Shown here in pieces: positions 1 through 7,895 of a stretch of 64,000 nucleotides of DNA. Position 1 is the stretch's first letter. Every line of letters begins with the position of its first letter. Below the pieces are notes generated by a model that was not told the origin of the DNA, made no database searches, and saw only the letters and a program-made list of their open reading frames with translations. The position numbers and the translations under genes are program-made. The stretch is from Paenibacillus sp. HWE-109 (GTDB lineage Bacteria > Bacillota > Bacilli > Paenibacillales > NBRC-103111): positions 5,766,001 through 5,830,000 of the forward strand of contig NZ_CP091881.1 of the NCBI RefSeq assembly GCF_022163125.1. Direction: 5' to 3'.

Positions 1-342
1 CCACATATCCTGCGGGAAAACGAATGGAATAATGCCGACAGCGGTCCACAGGATACGATGCGAGGAAGCAAAAATAAGCAGCATTCGCTTGCGATTTCTA
101 AATTTTTGCATAATGACAGCCATGCCGATTTGAATAATATTCACAACCGTTGTAACAGCCAAAACAAAGCCTATTTCCGTTGAGGTCGCTCCCAAATACA
201 ACAAGTATCCCGTTAAAAACGGTCCACCCAAAAGTTGGAAAATAATAACTGCCGGGAACCCTTCCAGCGTAGCTACCAGCAAACTTTTACGGTTGGAAGA
301 CATTTTCTTTCTCGGATTTCGCCAACGATCCAGCACATTCAT
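1..342 (-). CDS. MFS-type transporter, N-terminal part (runs off the left edge)
   Basis: The reading frame opens at ATG 342 and continues past base 1. It has a good ribosome binding site (GGAGGCGAGG) about 6 bases upstream. The visible 114 residues start with a basic cytosolic stretch (MNVLDRWRNPRKKMSSNRK). Two hydrophobic helices separated by a short polar segment follow (LLVATLEGFPAVIIFQLLG, then EIGFVLAVTTVVNIIQIGMA), then a basic loop (QKFRNRKRM) and a third helix. The basic loop between helices resembles the loop after helix 2 of major facilitator transporters. Substrate cannot be told from this fragment. The gene points away from the next gene, so the two share the 343-472 promoter region. 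Confidence 0.6.
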   Translation of the reverse strand, partial: MNVLDRWRNPRKKMSSNRKSLLVATLEGFPAVIIFQLLGGPFLTGYLLYLGATSTEIGFVLAVTTVVNIIQIGMAVIMQKFRNRKRMLLIFASSHRILWTAVGIIPFVFPQDMW

Positions 343-472
343 GAGTCTTCCTCGCCTCCATTTGTAATTCTTAGGTGATAAGTTGATCTACTAGTTACAA
401 AAGATAGGGCGCTTATGGTAAAATAGGACTGACTTCCTAATCTATCATGTCAGGCGGGATCATCGAATAGCC

Positions 473-1030
473 ATGAAACCAAACCATTTTGGTCTAATCA
501 CAAGCTTATTACTCTTTTTGATCTTCATTGTACTCTCTCTTGTGTTTCAGTCAACTACTTATTTGTATATCGCAAGCGTGGGGCCGCTGCTCATTGTTCC
601 CTTTCTTCCTGACATCCGGACCGGTCAATTCATTAAACCGAATCAGGCCAAAGGTGCTGTCCGTTTGATCACAATGGAGAACAAAGATCAAGCTCATGCC
701 GATTTTCTGGTCATCTATTTTGATCCAGGCTATGTGAAATGGAACAGCGGAAAGCTTTACTTCCATTTGGATGATATCATGAAAAATGTGTATATCAAAC
801 CAGATCCTTTAGCCGCGACATTGACGGTTTTAAAATATGATCTTTTTCTTCACCGCAACAAGAAAAACTGGGTCGGCATTTCTTTAGCACAACTCAAACA
901 GCGCACAGAACAGCTATCTTATACAACCAACGAAGTCAATCGCCTCGTCATCCAATTGTCCGATATCAATGAACTCTTGCAGCGCCCACTCTCGCAGCCA
1001 GCTGCAACGGGTCAAAGTATCGGCGCATAG
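473..1030 (+). CDS. Small membrane-anchored protein of unknown function
   Basis: This is a 185-residue protein. It opens with two hydrophobic segments at about residues 8-26 and 28-46, and a soluble C-terminal region of about 140 residues follows. The soluble part mixes strand-like stretches with a charged, helix-like end. No catalytic motif is visible and I do not recognise the family. The ATG at 473 has only a weak Shine-Dalgarno sequence (GGCGGGATC). The gene is monocistronic and ends four bases before a perfect hairpin terminator. Confidence 0.65.
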   Translation: MKPNHFGLITSLLLFLIFIVLSLVFQSTTYLYIASVGPLLIVPFLPDIRTGQFIKPNQAKGAVRLITMENKDQAHADFLVIYFDPGYVKWNSGKLYFHLDDIMKNVYIKPDPLAATLTVLKYDLFLHRNKKNWVGISLAQLKQRTEQLSYTTNEVNRLVIQLSDINELLQRPLSQPAATGQSIGA

Positions 1031-1033
1031 ATT

Positions 1034-1080
1034 AACAAAGAAACACCCAGCCATCTAAGATGGCTGGGTGTTTCTTTGTT
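1034..1080. terminator. Perfect 22-bp hairpin terminator
   Basis: Bases 1034-1055 and 1059-1080 are exact reverse complements around a 3-base loop (TAA). The arms start AACAAAGAAACACCCAGCC and end in a T-rich tract, so the hairpin can terminate in both directions. It closes the small membrane protein gene and also lies at the 3' end of the LysR remnant on the other strand. Confidence 0.85.
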
Positions 1081-1222
1081 GCAGCGCCGGCACGATGCTA
1101 ATCCCTGCGCTGACTGCGACGTAGGCAAGGATAGTAGAAGGCTTCTGTCCCAGCTCAGCAACTAGGGCTGACACACACTTGCGAATATGGTAAGCAGGCG
1201 GCGGGGAACACGTCAAACCAGT
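1050..1222 (-). pseudogene. Remnant of a LysR-type regulator, C-terminal effector domain
   Basis: Read on the minus strand, one open frame gives VAELGQKPSTILAYV followed by AVSAGISIVPALQ, then a stop near 1053. This matches the end of LysR substrate-binding domains, where a variable segment is followed by LVaaGlGisiVPal. The frame meets a stop near 1223. No DNA-binding domain is present upstream. It is therefore a 3' fragment of a dead gene. The reading rests on motif similarity only. Confidence 0.45.
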
Positions 1223-1271
1223 CGAATCGGCAGAGACTCTTCAAGCCGACTTGAGCCAGCGGCAGTGAAGC

Positions 1272-1379
1272 GTGCTCGCTGACAAAATCCTCGTGGACAT
1301 CTCCAATCCGTTCACCGAAGATTTCAGTGATTTCACGCTGCCTTGGAGAACCTCAGCCGGCGAAGTGCTGCAGCTTTAA
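1272..1379 (+). pseudogene. Remnant of an NADP-binding (F420 reductase-like) oxidoreductase
   Basis: The 35-codon stretch reads KILVDISNPFTEDFSD and then FTLPWRTSAGEVLQL before TAA. The block resembles the 'K-x-V-V-D-x-x-N-P ... S-x-A-E' segment of NADPH-dependent F420 reductase-like proteins, directly after the Rossmann nucleotide-binding half. A TGA lies just upstream in frame, and the 3' half is missing: the first unit of the tandem array begins inside the last codons (CTGCAG at 1368). It is probably the divergent partner of the LysR remnant. Confidence 0.45.
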
Positions 1380-2026
1380 CGCTGTATATCAGCGTTAACT
1401 GCGCCCGTTCGCTGATTTGGCGGGCTTTTCTCATGCGGTAAGGTTGTTTTTCAACCTTATTGGCTTGGTTCTGACTGATCCTGCAGCTTTAACGCTGTGT
1501 TTCAGCGTTAATTGCGCCGGTTCGCTGATTTGGCGGGCTTTTCTCATTCCGTAAGGTTGTTTTTCAACCTTATTGGCTTGGTTCTGGCTGATCCTGCAGC
1601 TGTAACGCTGTGTTTCAGCGTTAACTGCGCCGATTCGCTGATCTGGCGGGCTTTTCTCATGCGGTAAGGTTGTTTTTCAACCTTACCGCTTGGTTCTGGC
1701 TGAACCTGCAGCTGTAACGCTGTATTTCAGCGTTAACTGCGCCGATTCGCTGATCTGGCGGGCTTTTCTCATGCTGTAAGGTTGTTTTTCAACCTTACCG
1801 GCTTGGTTTTGGCTGATCCTGCAGCCGTAACGCTGTATTTCAGCGTTAACTGCGCCGGTTCGCTGATTTGGCGGGCTTTTCTCATTCGGTAAGGTTGTTT
1901 TTCAACCTTACCGCTTGGTTCTGACTGAACCTGCAGCCGTAACGCTGTATTTCAGCGTTAACTGCGCCGGTTCGCTGATTTGGCGGGTTTTTCTCATGCG
2001 GTAAGGTTGTTTTTCAACCTTATTGG
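1368..2026. repeat. Tandem array of ~113-bp units, 5.9 copies, two hairpins per unit
   Basis: Units start with CTGCAG at 1368, 1481, 1594, 1706, 1819 and 1931, giving periods of 112-113 bases; the last unit is cut short at about 2026. Each unit carries the inverted repeat TAACGCTG-n5-CAGCGTTA and then GTAAGGTTG-TTTTT-CAACCTTAC. A GC-rich block (GCGCC ... GGCGGGC) followed by CTTTTCTC lies between them. Substitutions in the second hairpin mostly keep pairing (C to T opposite G). No open frame runs through it. It sits between a decayed gene pair and the 3' end of pepA. Confidence 0.9.
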
Positions 2027-2089
2027 GATCGTGTGTGAACGCGAGAGATTGCTTTAGATTAATGGAAATAGAGATCGTAAAGATATGGA

Positions 2090-2111
2090 AAAGAGCCCAT
2101 GAGGGCTCTTT
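2090..2111. terminator. Terminator after pepA
   Basis: AAAGAGCCC (2090-2098) pairs with GGGCTCTTT (2103-2111) around ATGA. Read on the minus strand the stem ends in a T run. It lies eight bases past the pepA stop codon. Confidence 0.8.
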
Positions 2112-2118
2112 CGTTGGT

Positions 2119-3630
2119 TCATCTATTCAGTTGCTCTCCGCACAGATAGGCGGCAAGTGTGCGTACCATGACACCTGTTGCCCCTTTGGGTTCGATGCCT
2201 TTGGCCGACCATAACCAAGCTGTCCCGCCGGTATCCAGGTGGATCCAAGGCGTTTCTTCAGCGAAGAAGCCGATGAATAATCCCGCGGTAATGGCTCCCG
2301 CCCAGCGATCTGACGATGTGGAGTTCTTGATATCAGCCACATCGCTTTTGAGCATGGCGCGGTATTCGGGATAGTTGGGCAGCTGCCACACTTTCTCGCC
2401 TGCGGCGGAAGCGGCTTGGAGCAGCGGTTTCAGGAACGCGTCGTCATTCGTCACAGCCCCTGTCGCGATATCAGCAAAGCAGATCAGAATGGCGCCTGTT
2501 AAGGTAGCCACATCAATGAGGCGTGTCGCGCCTTTCTGCTTGGCGTATGTAATTCCTTCAGCCAGAATAATGCGGCCTTCGGCATCTGTATTCAGCACTT
2601 CAACGGAATGCCCGCTGAGCAGCGTGACGATGTCACCTGGACGATAGGCTGCGCCTGATGTCATGTTCTCCGCCGTTGGGATCACGACAACCAAGTTGAC
2701 CTTGGGCTTGAGTTGACCGACGATGTGCAGAGCTCCAAGCAGTGTGGCCGCTCCGCCCATATCACTGATCATCTCTTCCATGCCATCGGGCCGTTTCATC
2801 GAGATTCCGCCAGTATCGAAGGTCACGCCCTTGCCGACGAGGCCCAGCACGTCGGCGGAATCCGGATCACCCTTATACTCCAGGGTGATCATGCGCGGCG
2901 GGTTGACGCTGCCTGCGCCAACCGCGATGAGGCCGCCCATCCCGCGGGCGGCAATCTCTTGCTCGTCCAGCACTTCGCAGGCGAAGCCGTAGTGCTGGGC
3001 GAGCCGAACGGCTTCCTCTGCGAGGGAAGCCGGAACGAGTTTATTGCCCGGGAGGTTCGTCAAATCCCGGGCATAGTTCGTGCCCTCCGCAACCGCCTCG
3101 GCGGTTGCGATGGCCACCTCCAGAAGCGCTGCATCCGCAGCCGCTTCTGTGAGCAGTACCGCCCGGCGCAGCTCAGCGCGCGCCAGGTCGCTCTTGCGGT
3201 ACGCCGCGATGCGGTACGTACCGAGAAGCAGCCCTTCGGTCAGCGCCGAGGCGGCGGACCGGCTGTCGAACCCGCTTGGCAGCTTCAGCGCCAAGCTCTC
3301 AAAGCCGAGTGCGAGCGCCTTGCGGCTCGCATAGACCGCGGCTGCACGCAGCGTATCGCGTGATGCTGCGGGGCCGATCCCCGCAACCAGCACGTACGCG
3401 TACGGCAGCAGCCCGTAGGTAGGCAGCGCCTCAAGCTCGCCGGACGCGCCATTGATTTGGCCCTTTGCCAGCATGCGGGCAAGGGCTTCATCGAGCTGCG
3501 GCTGTCCGAGAATAATATCCTGGCGCAGCTCAGCCTCACTCAGGCAGACAAGGATCGCGTCTGCCCCAGTTGCATTATCCAATAATGACGTATACCCACT
3601 TGTCGTAATCGTCGTAGTTTTAGCAAACAT
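2119..3630 (-). CDS. pepA: Leucyl aminopeptidase (cytosolic, M17 family)
   Basis: This 503-residue cytosolic aminopeptidase removes N-terminal residues from peptides and is normally a two-zinc hexamer. The length fits M17. An N-terminal macro-like domain (about residues 1-170) precedes the catalytic domain. The zinc and active-site signatures are present: VGKGVTFDTGGIS with the metal-binding Lys and Asp, and NTDAEGRIILAEG, the family signature with Asp, Glu and the bicarbonate-site Arg. The ATG at 3630 has GGGAG about 10 bases upstream. It is single and closed by its own hairpin. The first half of the gene (about 2850-3540) is noticeably richer in G+C than the second. Confidence 0.95.
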   Translation of the reverse strand: MFAKTTTITTSGYTSLLDNATGADAILVCLSEAELRQDIILGQPQLDEALARMLAKGQINGASGELEALPTYGLLPYAYVLVAGIGPAASRDTLRAAAVYASRKALALGFESLALKLPSGFDSRSAASALTEGLLLGTYRIAAYRKSDLARAELRRAVLLTEAAADAALLEVAIATAEAVAEGTNYARDLTNLPGNKLVPASLAEEAVRLAQHYGFACEVLDEQEIAARGMGGLIAVGAGSVNPPRMITLEYKGDPDSADVLGLVGKGVTFDTGGISMKRPDGMEEMISDMGGAATLLGALHIVGQLKPKVNLVVVIPTAENMTSGAAYRPGDIVTLLSGHSVEVLNTDAEGRIILAEGITYAKQKGATRLIDVATLTGAILICFADIATGAVTNDDAFLKPLLQAASAAGEKVWQLPNYPEYRAMLKSDVADIKNSTSSDRWAGAITAGLFIGFFAEETPWIHLDTGGTAWLWSAKGIEPKGATGVMVRTLAAYLCGEQLNR

Positions 3631-3657
3631 CGCTTCGATCTCCCTGCTTCGTTCAAA

Positions 3658-4671
3658 TTAATAAAAAGAGGCGGCCTTCTGTACGACCGATTGCATCGGC
3701 AAATGATAAGGACATTTATCCTCGCAAAGCGGTTTTTCTTTGCATGGATCATGGTCTGCGCAGCCTGTTATTCTTTCCTTTTGCCGTTCAAAAAATCCAT
3801 GACCTTTGGGCAGCAGACCAAATTTCTCCCTGAATTTACTCGCGATCATCACATCCGGAATCGAAATTTCTAATGGACATGAACAATAGTTGCAGCGTCT
3901 GCAATCATGCTGCCCCAGTTCAGCAGCCAATTGTTCAAGTTCCTGACGCTCCTTGGTCCCAACCGCTTCCTCTTGGGCAGCCAAATTCTCCTGAACTTCC
4001 TTCACGCTCACCATACCGGATATCGTCACGTGCACATCTTGGCTGTAAGGATAACGAATCGCGCGATCTACCGGTTGAATGAATCCACCTGACAAAGGTT
4101 TCATCGCTACCTTCATTAAATCCATCTCCGTTGCCTTGGGAATCAACTCATCCAAAGCAAACGGCTGAGCCAAATTCAGATGAAATAAAATCTGGGAGAA
4201 CTGCCCTTTGGCAATCCATTTGGTCAACAAATCCGGGCGATGCCCCGAGATGCCAATGAAGCGAACTTTCCCTTCCCGCTGTGCTTCCAGAGCTGCTTTA
4301 TAGGCCCCTTCCACATCCATAGCCTTCTTAAATTCACTCACATAATTGACGTAGTGAATCTGGAGCAAATCGACATGATCCGTCTTCATCCGTACCAGAC
4401 TTCGTTCGATTTCCGCTTTGGCTGTTTCATAATCACGCGCCCCGGTTTTCGTCGCCAGGAAATACTCTCCCCTGCGATGGGAAATACATTCCCCAATAAT
4501 TTCCTCACTATTGCGATAGGCCGCCGCCGTATCGATATAATTAATGCCGTGGTCCAAGGCATAATTCAATGCTTCTCTTGCTTGTTCTAAGGGCACACTT
4601 GGCAGATTCATAGCACCAAAGCCAAGTGATGATACATTGAAGCCAGACTTACCGAATCTTGAATACCGCAA
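3658..4671 (-). CDS. Aldo/keto reductase with C-terminal Fe-S cluster domain
   Basis: This 337-residue protein has the AKR barrel (about 1-250): GKSGFNVSSLGFGAMNLP at the start, D-T-A-A-A-Y-R-N-S-E for the catalytic Asp/Tyr segment, LATKTGAR with the catalytic Lys, and LLQIHYVN. The C-terminal region holds a Cys cluster (C-x2-C-x2-C-x-C-P, in HDCRRCNYCSCPLEI) and a second Cys group (C-x4-PC-x4-LC-x3-C). This is typical of the AKR subgroup with a 4Fe-4S ferredoxin-like tail. Substrate is unknown. Translation starts at TTG 4671, supported by AGGGAG 8 bases upstream; no nearer ATG fits. Confidence 0.85.
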   Translation of the reverse strand: MRYSRFGKSGFNVSSLGFGAMNLPSVPLEQAREALNYALDHGINYIDTAAAYRNSEEIIGECISHRRGEYFLATKTGARDYETAKAEIERSLVRMKTDHVDLLQIHYVNYVSEFKKAMDVEGAYKAALEAQREGKVRFIGISGHRPDLLTKWIAKGQFSQILFHLNLAQPFALDELIPKATEMDLMKVAMKPLSGGFIQPVDRAIRYPYSQDVHVTISGMVSVKEVQENLAAQEEAVGTKERQELEQLAAELGQHDCRRCNYCSCPLEISIPDVMIASKFREKFGLLPKGHGFFERQKERITGCADHDPCKEKPLCEDKCPYHLPMQSVVQKAASFY

Positions 4672-4754
4672 GCTTCTATCTCCCTTCCCCTACAACCCCA
4701 AATTTATTCGTTCTTATAAACACAACTATTATTGTAATACAACTCCGATAACGC

Positions 4755-4802
4755 AACAAGCACTCTAGCCCCTCTGCATCGCAGAGTTCCTAAAGTGCTT
4801 GT
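4755..4802. terminator. Hairpin between rsgI and the aldo/keto reductase gene
   Basis: AACAAGCACT (from 4755) pairs with AGTGCTTGTT (to 4802). An inner TCTGC-ATC-GCAGA stem adds to a long interrupted hairpin. There is no long T tract, so it may be a weak terminator or a transcript-end stabiliser for rsgI. Confidence 0.5.
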
Positions 4803-4815
4803 TAGTCTAATTCAA

Positions 4816-6237
4816 CTAATCCCGAGAACCGTTACCATTACCGTTACCGTTATCCTTCGCATCTGTTCCCCGATCTTTCCAGTTCCATTGGAAATTCGAA
4901 TTTCTATCGTTACCCTTAGGCGTCGCCGTTGGTTTAGCTGTTGGTTTAACCGTAGGCTTCACGGTCGGCTTGCTGGAACTGGTCGGTTTAAGCGTAGGTT
5001 TTGCGCTAGGCGTTGCTGTAGGTTTCGGCTTGCTGGATGACCCATTCTTGGAATCATCATCATCGTCATCATCCGAACGTCCCGGCTTTGGGGTCGGTTT
5101 ACGATCATCATTTTTATTGTCATTATTATTCTTATTGTCATTATCATTCTTGTTGTCATTTCGACCGTTCTTGCCATCGTTCTTAGTCTCATTTTTGCTG
5201 TCATTTCGGTCATTCTTGTCATTTTTATTGTTGTTATTGCCATTGTTATTATTGTTGCGATCGCCCTTAGGTGTCGCTGTCGGCTTAGGTGTAGCTTTGC
5301 CGTTATTTCCGTTCTTTGTATTGCTTGTCGGGCTGTTTTTTGCATTCTTGTCGTTGTTTGTCTCTCTGTCCGACTTTTCATTTTGGATTTGCTGAATTCG
5401 CTCACTCAGCTTACCTGATTTCTCATCGGCAACCAACCGCTGCAAAGATGATTTATCAATCGGTTTATCCGGTTTGACCAACTTATCAAGTCCGCCATTA
5501 TCCTTCGCCAACTGATGTATGGATACCGTTTTGATATCGTCGAGCGATACTTTGGCCCCATTATCAACCGCATTCAGATAAACCGCATACTTCCCGGCCG
5601 AAACTCCGCTGGCTTTGGCTTCCTGTCTTATTTCCTGCGGTGCTGCAAAGGCAGTAACACCATAGTTATTGACCTGATCAGGATGCGCCTCTTCAATATG
5701 CTTGCTGACCTGCGCCTTGAGCTTGGTTGCGATGGCTTCATCGTTCACGACCGTCTTCTGCTCGACAACCGTTGAGCTGATAATGATGTCCCCTTCTCCC
5801 CTAGCCAGCGCACCTTGCTCCGCTTTATCGAGAATATCTGAAGTCACAGCTGCAAGAGATTTGCCTTTGAACTCCAGCGTGCTGATTAAATCATCACCAT
5901 CTGAGTTTAGGCCATGCAAATCTTGCACGACTTCATCATTATCGATGCCAATCTCGACACTTGGATTAATATCGATCGTTACGTAGGCAACGACTTGGCC
6001 ACTTGGCACATTTCCGGTCAATGTTGATACTAATACAAAGCATACAAGAATAGCAGCTGCCATACCTGATATAATCGCCATTTGCGGGATCCGCAAACGC
6101 CGGGCAGCAGGCGTGAATATAATTTCTTCCCCAACCTCACAATTGCGTGTTCCCCTTGGAAGCTTTTCAAATCGACCCTCTGGATTCATGACAATAATGG
6201 AGTTTTCGCTTAATTCCATTACGATTCCCTTGTTCAT
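4816..6237 (-). CDS. rsgI: Anti-sigma-I factor RsgI with low-complexity extracellular tail
   Basis: This 473-residue single-pass membrane protein holds SigI inactive until released by proteolysis. Residues 1-50 form the RsgI N-terminal anti-sigma domain (MNKGIVMELSENSIIVMNPE). A transmembrane helix lies at about 54-73. The conserved juxtamembrane domain begins with YVTIDINPSVEIGID; the Asn-Pro bond in that motif is the known self-cleavage site in RsgI proteins. From about residue 290 the tail is Asn/Lys/Asp-rich and then Thr/Pro/Lys-rich (repeats such as TPKPTATP), likely a wall-spanning linker. Clostridial homologues often carry a carbohydrate-binding module there; none is seen here. It lies 29 bases downstream of sigI in the same operon. 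Confidence 0.92.
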   Translation of the reverse strand: MNKGIVMELSENSIIVMNPEGRFEKLPRGTRNCEVGEEIIFTPAARRLRIPQMAIISGMAAAILVCFVLVSTLTGNVPSGQVVAYVTIDINPSVEIGIDNDEVVQDLHGLNSDGDDLISTLEFKGKSLAAVTSDILDKAEQGALARGEGDIIISSTVVEQKTVVNDEAIATKLKAQVSKHIEEAHPDQVNNYGVTAFAAPQEIRQEAKASGVSAGKYAVYLNAVDNGAKVSLDDIKTVSIHQLAKDNGGLDKLVKPDKPIDKSSLQRLVADEKSGKLSERIQQIQNEKSDRETNNDKNAKNSPTSNTKNGNNGKATPKPTATPKGDRNNNNNGNNNNKNDKNDRNDSKNETKNDGKNGRNDNKNDNDNKNNNDNKNDDRKPTPKPGRSDDDDDDDSKNGSSSKPKPTATPSAKPTLKPTSSSKPTVKPTVKPTAKPTATPKGNDRNSNFQWNWKDRGTDAKDNGNGNGNGSRD

Positions 6238-6266
6238 GCGCTGTTCTTCCCTTCTTTATGCTGTCC

Positions 6267-7046
6267 TCATTCTCTAATATGCAAATAATCCCGCAAGTAA
6301 GGAAAGGGTCCGTTGAAGATGAGAGCGATAGCTATCAAATATTTGCGGTTTCGCTCCAACGTTTTTCTGGAAACCTGTACTTGCTCGAGCAGTTCTTTAA
6401 TGGGCAGCTGCCTTTTGGTTAGAAGAGTACGCATAAGTTCTGCATCCTGTGCTAGTGTGCGTCCGATACCGAACAGCATCTGTCTGGAATCATCGTGTTT
6501 GGGAGACGCGTCTGTCAGCTCAGAAAATTCAATATCGAAATCACGCAAGACTTGGCTAAAATCAATAATTTCATTCCGTCGTTCTTCAAGACCTTTCTGC
6601 TTCTCATAAGCTTCAATAGCTTGATGAACCTCAATTGGATTCAGCAGATTATCTTCCTCATCCTCTTGATCGAATGAGCTGTAGGGAATCTGGCCTTTGA
6701 AACGCTGCTCTTTACGCAAGAAATCAATAAGTCTTCTCCGCATCACGGTTTCAGCAAATCCTAGAAAGGATCTGCCCATCACAGAAGAGTATTGATTAAT
6801 CGCTTCGTTAAATGCCCCTAGAGCAATACTAAATTCATCATCGCGCGCCGGATCAATATATCGTTTACAGAACCTGCTCGTCACCTTGGCTACGTAGGGC
6901 TGGTAGTCCGAAATAAATTGGTTCCTTAGTCGTAGGTCTCCTGCTTGAATTTGATGGATTGTAACCTCAAGGGAAGAGGCATGGGGTTCACTTTGTCCCT
7001 GGGACTGCTTCTTCCCAAGGAACTTTTTGAATAGTACCAGTAGCAC
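6267..7046 (-). CDS. sigI: RNA polymerase sigma-I factor
   Basis: This 259-residue sigma-70-family protein has a SigI-type arrangement. A region-2-like segment runs through LRNQFISDYQPYVAKVTSRF, ARDDEFSIALGAFNEAI and GFAETVMRRRLIDFLRKEQR. The C-terminal DNA-binding helices (about 205-250, KRQLPIKELLEQVQVSRKTLER) follow. Translation starts at GTG 7046 with AGGTGG just upstream. The gene is followed directly by its cognate anti-sigma gene, and a SigI-type promoter sits upstream, which suggests autoregulation. In Bacillus SigI serves heat and wall stress; in clostridia it controls polysaccharide-degrading genes. Confidence 0.93.
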   Translation of the reverse strand: MLLVLFKKFLGKKQSQGQSEPHASSLEVTIHQIQAGDLRLRNQFISDYQPYVAKVTSRFCKRYIDPARDDEFSIALGAFNEAINQYSSVMGRSFLGFAETVMRRRLIDFLRKEQRFKGQIPYSSFDQEDEEDNLLNPIEVHQAIEAYEKQKGLEERRNEIIDFSQVLRDFDIEFSELTDASPKHDDSRQMLFGIGRTLAQDAELMRTLLTKRQLPIKELLEQVQVSRKTLERNRKYLIAIALIFNGPFPYLRDYLHIRE

Positions 7047-7070
7047 CTTTCCACCTCACAGTATAGTAGT

Positions 7071-7100
7071 TTCGTCCTTATGTATAATAATTAGGGGGGT
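7071..7100 (-). promoter_or_regulatory. Candidate SigI-dependent promoter of sigI-rsgI
   Basis: On the minus strand ACCCCCC (7100-7094) is followed 19 bases later by CGAA (7074-7071). This pair matches the -35 and -10 elements reported for SigI promoters of Bacillus subtilis. It would start transcription about 20 bases before the GTG of sigI. The match is by eye. Confidence 0.55.
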
Positions 7101-7244
7101 ATGATGTTTGAAAAACTTAAATAAAAAGTAGATTTATTATAACATAGATGTACAAAACAGCACCTACTGGCAAATAAAACCTTTGGTGGCGATTTCATTT
7201 TCACTCATAATCCATTACAATTAAGGGAAGGAGGTGTGTTTCCA

Positions 7245-7895
7245 ATGGAACAAAGCAATCAATTCGGGAAGTTTCTTGAGACCCTACGAGGTAAAATTTC
7301 CTTGCGTAAAGTTGCCAATAAATGTGGATTATCCCATGCTTATATCAGAGATTTAGAGCTTGGACGTAATCGTACCACGAATGATGTGATCAAGCCATCC
7401 CCGGACACGTTAAGAAAATTAGCCCAAGCCTATCAATATCCCTATACGGATTTGTTAATAAAAGCAGGTTATTTGGAAGAAGCATCAACTATGCAAATAC
7501 CTCCAACACCACGCTCTGTTCAACTGGATGCCGTTTGGTATGTTGAGTTTGGTATCAAATCGATTACCTATGTTTCCGGAGATTCTGTCGTAGAAGAGAA
7601 TGTGGAATCACTCGTTGCCTTCACCAGTTTTATCGACACACTAATCGAACATGATTTTGTTAAATTAGATATGCATCTGTTCGTAAATCTGCACAAAATA
7701 AAAAAGTATGCCCCCACTGAAGGCAAACTTTTTTTTGATTCTGCGGAAGATGCCTCTGGCGTGACCATTGCCGCTTTGCCGCAAAAGAAATATCATCAGA
7801 TCCTGCTTGATTATGCCGCCCTAAATACTGGACAATCTACCGAAACTAATTCTGGCGCGTACCTCTCATCGTTGAAAGCGAAGCTCTTTACTTAG
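7245..7895 (+). CDS. XRE-family helix-turn-helix regulator
   Basis: This is a 216-residue protein starting at ATG 7245. AAGGAGG (7228-7234) is correctly placed for that ATG; the in-frame GTG at 7236 overlaps the ribosome binding site and is unlikely. Residues about 8-70 form a Cro/CI-type helix-turn-helix (SLRKVANKCGLSHAYIRDLE, then PSPDTLRKLAQAYQYP). About 140 further residues form a C-terminal domain I cannot name; it may bind a ligand or mediate dimerisation. It is transcribed away from sigI, and its 3' end overlaps that of the convergent membrane protein gene by 30 bases. Confidence 0.85.
   Translation: MEQSNQFGKFLETLRGKISLRKVANKCGLSHAYIRDLELGRNRTTNDVIKPSPDTLRKLAQAYQYPYTDLLIKAGYLEEASTMQIPPTPRSVQLDAVWYVEFGIKSITYVSGDSVVEENVESLVAFTSFIDTLIEHDFVKLDMHLFVNLHKIKKYAPTEGKLFFDSAEDASGVTIAALPQKKYHQILLDYAALNTGQSTETNSGAYLSSLKAKLFT

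Noticed and set aside
1368..2026. CRISPR array
   Set aside because: The whole 113-bp unit repeats with no unique spacers, the units contain two internal hairpins, and there are no cas genes.
2713..3363. Long plus-strand frame opposite pepA
   Set aside because: It is a shadow of the G+C-rich pepA coding sequence, with no ribosome binding site and no recognisable motif.
4970..5395. Plus-strand frame of hydrophobic repeats opposite rsgI
   Set aside because: It is the antisense of the Asn/Lys-rich tail; its Leu/Phe/Ser runs follow from the repeat composition.
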